From Clostridium sp. (GTDB lineage: Bacteria; Bacillota; Clostridia; Lachnospirales; Lachnospiraceae): 64,000 nucleotides of DNA. The stretch lies in assembly GCA_031275405.1 (NCBI GenBank), contig JAISOV010000057.1:1-64000 (forward strand). The letters run 5' to 3'. Positions 61,136 to 64,000 of the stretch are shown piece after piece. Both the position numbers and the translations under genes were made by a program. The notes beneath the pieces were generated by a model, which saw nothing but the letters and a program-made list of their open reading frames with translations, was not told the DNA's origin and did no database searches. Each line of letters opens with the position of its first letter. The first letter of the stretch is position 1.

Positions 61136-61852
61136 TCAGATCTTGAACCGGTACCCCACCCCCCAGATGGTCTCAATATACTGGGGTTTCGCGGTGCTTT
61201 TTTCCACTTTTTCCCGGATTTTTTTGATATGCACCGTGACGGTGGCGATGTCGCCGATGGAGTCCATATCCCAGATCGCCCGGAACAGCTCTTCCTTGGT
61301 GAACACATGATTGGGGTTCTCGGCGAGGAAGGTCAGCAGGTCAAATTCTTTCGTAGTAAAGGTTTTCTCTACGTCGTTTACATAGACGCGGCGGGCGGTC
61401 TTATCAATGCGGATCCCCCGGATTTCCACGATGTCATTCTGCTGCTTCTGGCTGCTTCCCACCAGACTGTCGTAACGCGCGATGTGCGCCTTGACCCGGG
61501 CGACCAGTTCGCTGCCGCTGAAAGGCTTGGTCATGTAATCGTTCGCGCCCAGTCCAAGTCCCCGGATCTTGTCAATATCGTCCTTTTTGGCGGAGACGAT
61601 CAGAATCGGAATCTGCTTGGCCTCCCGGATTTTCCGGCAGACTTCAAAGCCGTCCATGCCGGGCAGCATGAGATCCAGGATCACGAGGTCAAAAGGATTC
61701 TCCAGAGCTGTTTTTAAGCCCTCGTTTCCGGTGGTTTTGATCTCCACCTCGAAATTGCTCAGCTCCAGATAGTCTTTCTCCAGTCCGGCAATGCTTTCCT
61801 CGTCTTCGACGATCAGAATCTTTCCCGTCTTTTCTTCATTGTTCTTACTCAT
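61136..61852 (-). CDS. OmpR-family response regulator
   Basis: This is a 238-residue two-component output protein. The receiver domain (about 11-125) contains the acidic pair EDEE and the phosphorylation aspartate in VILDLMLPG; the lysine of the active site is in TKPFS. A winged-helix DNA-binding domain follows (VEIRGIRIDKTARRV to WGVGYRFKI). It is preceded by its histidine kinase on the same strand, 55 bases away. Signal and targets are unknown. Confidence 0.95.
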   Translation of the reverse strand: MSKNNEEKTGKILIVEDEESIAGLEKDYLELSNFEVEIKTTGNEGLKTALENPFDLVILDLMLPGMDGFEVCRKIREAKQIPILIVSAKKDDIDKIRGLGLGANDYMTKPFSGSELVARVKAHIARYDSLVGSSQKQQNDIVEIRGIRIDKTARRVYVNDVEKTFTTKEFDLLTFLAENPNHVFTKEELFRAIWDMDSIGDIATVTVHIKKIREKVEKSTAKPQYIETIWGVGYRFKI

Positions 61853-61907
61853 CTTTTCTCCGTTCTGCCGCTTGCGGGCGCATAGTGTATTTGAGTGTTG
61901 CTCCTGT

Positions 61908-63383
61908 TCAGGAGGCCAGTTCCTGATATTTGCGGATTACGAAATGCAGGCAGGTGCCGATACCCTCTTTGCTGGATGCCCAGATATAGCCCCCATGGTC
62001 TTCGATGATCTTCTTGACGATGGATAAGCCGATCCCGCTGCCGCCCTGGGAGGAGTTGCGCGAAGTGTCCGTGCGGTAAAAACGCTCAAAAATCCGGGGG
62101 AGATCCTTCGCCGCGATCCCTTTGCCATTGTCTTCGATTTCGATCCGGACGGAATCCGCCTCGTCCAGAATCCGGATAGCGATCTTGCTCCGGGATTTAT
62201 CCATATACTTCACGCTGTTGCTGATGATGTTGTTGATGACGCGCTTCATCTGCTCGGGATCCGCGATGATAATGGTGGAGGGATCCACTAAGTTGGAATA
62301 CTCCAGGAGTATGTATCTGGCCTCCAGCTCCAGCCCGACTTCTTCCACACAGTCGCCGAAATAGTCCGCCACATTCAGGCGGTGGAAATTATAGGAAATA
62401 CGGTTGTTGTCGATGCCGGAGTACAGGGTCAGCTCGTTGATCAGCCGATCCATATCGTTTGCTTTATTATATATCGTCCGGATGTATTTGTCTATTTTTT
62501 CCGGAGTATCCGCCACCCCGTCCATAATACCCTCCGCGTATCCTTTGATGGCGGTGATAGGAGTCTTTAAGTCATGGGAGATGTTGCTGATCAGTTCCCG
62601 GTTTTCCCTGCCGTAACGTATACTTTCTTCGGTGGATTCTTTCAGGCGAAGACGCATATCCTCATAGTTGCGGTACAGGTCGCCAAGTTCGCCGTTGCCG
62701 TCCGTCTGCAGCACGTAATCGAAATTTTCCTCTTTGATTCGCCGCATGGCAATGTTCAGCCGGCTGATCGGCTTGAACAGGCTCTTTTGGAACCACTGCG
62801 TCAGCGTAAAGCCGGTAAATACTAAAATCAGGATGATGGCGACGAACATATTGATCAGCAGGGATCTGGAAATAAGAGCCTGTACTCTGGAAATGACGAA
62901 CAGGCTCCCTGCGGCGCCATCGGAAAAAGCAAAGTCGATCTGCTTGAGGTATTTTTTCAGATGGGTATCATAATAGCCGGAATTGTCCGCAATATTTCCG
63001 TTCCCATAAGCCGGAAGCCTGCCGAAAAGCTGCAAGGCTTCCTCCATGTTGCCGCTGTAATAGATTTCATCGCCCTTTCTGACCAGGAGAAACGTGGAGT
63101 GCCTGGGCAATTCGGAATTGATCCGAGCCAGATAGCTCCGGTCTTCCAGAAGGGAGGGGGAGGTTTCAGCCTGGCTGCGCAGGTCGGAGTAAATCTTATC
63201 GACGGTTCTGACGAAGAGCTGCGCGGTCTCCGAGAGGAAAGTATAGTCCACTTCGTCAATGGCGTACCCTTCCTCTATCCGCATGAGGTTGACGTTGATG
63301 ATCAAAAAGGCGAGGGCAGTCAGCACAAGCGGCAGGAAGATGATCATTGCGAAAATAATGCGGAGCCGCGTCTTAAACTTCAT
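61908..63383 (-). CDS. Sensor histidine kinase
   Basis: The 491-residue membrane kinase has two membrane segments (about 8-30 and 185-210) flanking an extracellular sensor, then a HAMP region. The phosphoacceptor histidine lies in NISHDLKTPITAIKG, and the ATPase shows N box IISNSVKY, G1 box DNGKGI and GGSGIGLSI. ATG 63383 follows AGAAAGGA; the longer frame has no family start. It partners the response regulator downstream. Confidence 0.95.
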   Translation of the reverse strand: MKFKTRLRIIFAMIIFLPLVLTALAFLIINVNLMRIEEGYAIDEVDYTFLSETAQLFVRTVDKIYSDLRSQAETSPSLLEDRSYLARINSELPRHSTFLLVRKGDEIYYSGNMEEALQLFGRLPAYGNGNIADNSGYYDTHLKKYLKQIDFAFSDGAAGSLFVISRVQALISRSLLINMFVAIILILVFTGFTLTQWFQKSLFKPISRLNIAMRRIKEENFDYVLQTDGNGELGDLYRNYEDMRLRLKESTEESIRYGRENRELISNISHDLKTPITAIKGYAEGIMDGVADTPEKIDKYIRTIYNKANDMDRLINELTLYSGIDNNRISYNFHRLNVADYFGDCVEEVGLELEARYILLEYSNLVDPSTIIIADPEQMKRVINNIISNSVKYMDKSRSKIAIRILDEADSVRIEIEDNGKGIAAKDLPRIFERFYRTDTSRNSSQGGSGIGLSIVKKIIEDHGGYIWASSKEGIGTCLHFVIRKYQELAS

Positions 63384-63705
63384 GGATAGGTTCCTTTCTT
63401 GCTGTGATATGGAGGCGGCTGCCATGGATCCGCGATGCGGACGCATTCGCGGATGTTTGCAAAACGGTTGCCCTGCAACCGTTTTGGCGGCTTCACAGTC
63501 CGCTTGACTTCATGCGGCCAGATTCTGCCTGTTTACAAGCGGAATCCTCCCGCGCTTATCAGGGCTGCTTTTGCAGCCGCTTAGTGAAAAGCCGCGGAGC
63601 AGCCTTTTTTGTTTACGCGTAGGATACCACAAAAACGCATAAAATAATAGATGGCGTATCCTAAAAAAAATCTAAAAAAATAGAACAAAAAACCCTAAAA
63701 GGCAC
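63384..63705. repeat. Palindrome-rich spacer upstream of the histidine kinase
   Basis: No gene. ATCCGCGATGCG pairs with CGCA-TCGCGGAT (63428-63454), AAAACGGTTG with CAACCGTTTT (63461-63470 with 63476-63485), and GGCTGC-TTTT-GCAGCC lies at 63565-63580. GGCTGC can also pair with GCAGCC before TTTTTT (about 63597-63608), terminator-like. The 63565-63586 segment repeats one upstream of pyrG. Confidence 0.7.
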
Positions 63706-63733
63706 TTGACATCCTGTAAAAAAGCAGTATACT
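63706..63733 (+). promoter_or_regulatory. Promoter of the Fur-family gene
   Basis: TTGACA at 63706, a 16-base spacer and TATACT at 63728. An AATA-GT-TATT inverted repeat (63742-63751) follows the -10 and could be an autoregulatory Fur/PerR-type box. Confidence 0.8.
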
Positions 63734-63775
63734 AAAATAGTAATAGTTATTGATATTGAAAGAAAGGGACGCGAG

Positions 63776-64000
63776 ATGGCGTTAAAACACAGCAGGCAGC
63801 GGGAGCTGATCAAGGAGTTTCTGATGACGCGTAAGGATCATCCGACTGCCGACGAAGTATATCGTAACGTGCGTCAGCGCAGCCCCAACATCAGCCTGGG
63901 AACGGTATACCGCAATTTGAGCCTTCTGTCGGATCGGCGGGAAATCCGGAGACTACGGCTGGGAGACGGGGTCGATCGTTTTGACGCTGATGTTTCCGAG
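63776..64000 (+). CDS. Fur/PerR-family metal-dependent regulator (cut by the window end)
   Basis: The first 75 residues are present: MALKHSRQRELIKEFLMTRKDHPTADEVY starts the winged helix, and NISLGTVYRNLSLLSDRREIRRL is the recognition helix and wing. AAAGGGA precedes the ATG. The metal-binding C-terminal half is beyond the window, so iron, zinc or peroxide sensing cannot be distinguished. Confidence 0.92.
   Translation, partial: MALKHSRQRELIKEFLMTRKDHPTADEVYRNVRQRSPNISLGTVYRNLSLLSDRREIRRLRLGDGVDRFDADVSE

Overview
The window is a piece of a spore-forming Clostridia chromosome, most likely Lachnospiraceae. The evidence is the spore genes (spmA-spmB, spoVT, CotF-like coat proteins), the Firmicute yaaR-holB-ricT-trmN6-rsmI cluster, a split transketolase, consensus housekeeping promoters, strong AGGAGG-type ribosome binding sites and moderately high GC. 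All of this is read directly from sequence; no database search was possible.

Layout. 1-950: seven tRNA genes (Asp, Val, Thr, Tyr, initiator Met, Phe, Lys), none encoding its own CCA. 1.0-3.4 kb: an MFS efflux pump behind a translated leader peptide and a 20-bp attenuator hairpin, then a hairpin-rich non-coding stretch and a small protein resembling mobile-element cargo. 3.8-13.8 kb: a rightward run with an L,D-transpeptidase, an HD protein, an Orn/Lys/Arg-decarboxylase-fold enzyme, pyruvate kinase, a guanylate-kinase-like protein, yaaR, holB, ricT, trmN6 and rsmI. 13.9-15.8 kb: two CotF-like proteins and spmA-spmB. 16-20 kb: leftward DUF1796 and DUF885 proteins. 20-27 kb: split transketolase, an Xre regulator, a dead flagellin gene, a D,D-carboxypeptidase, an IS30 fragment and pncB. 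27-36 kb: leftward spoVT, telA, xpaC, mfd and pth. 35.8-38 kb: rightward trmB, trxA and yitT.

38.0-48.4 kb is an AT-rich island bounded by two defective IS30-family copies in the same orientation. It holds a probable small structured RNA and a ribosomally made peptide (RiPP) pathway: two radical SAM/SPASM enzymes that overlap, an acyl-carrier-like protein, a previously uncalled 27-residue precursor ending in a Cys-x-x-Cys, a subtilisin-type protease fused to a P-loop domain, and two ABC exporters. The organisation resembles the clostridial CcpM/Clo7bot-type peptide systems. The precursor has only two cysteines and sits behind its own promoter and terminator.

48.4-64 kb: a small ORF, an RCC1-repeat membrane protein with a decayed relative beside it, pyrG, ftsH, a five-gene branched-chain amino acid ABC transporter (livK then livHMGF), a two-component system, and the start of a Fur-family regulator.

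The chromosome is also marked by short sequence repeats. One 18-bp family centred on CCATGGA lies in frame inside at least five unrelated coding sequences. A second, about 22-23 bp with TTCAGC/GCTGAA arms, sits at gene ends. pncB and mfd have tandemly duplicated their own 3' ends, stop codon included.
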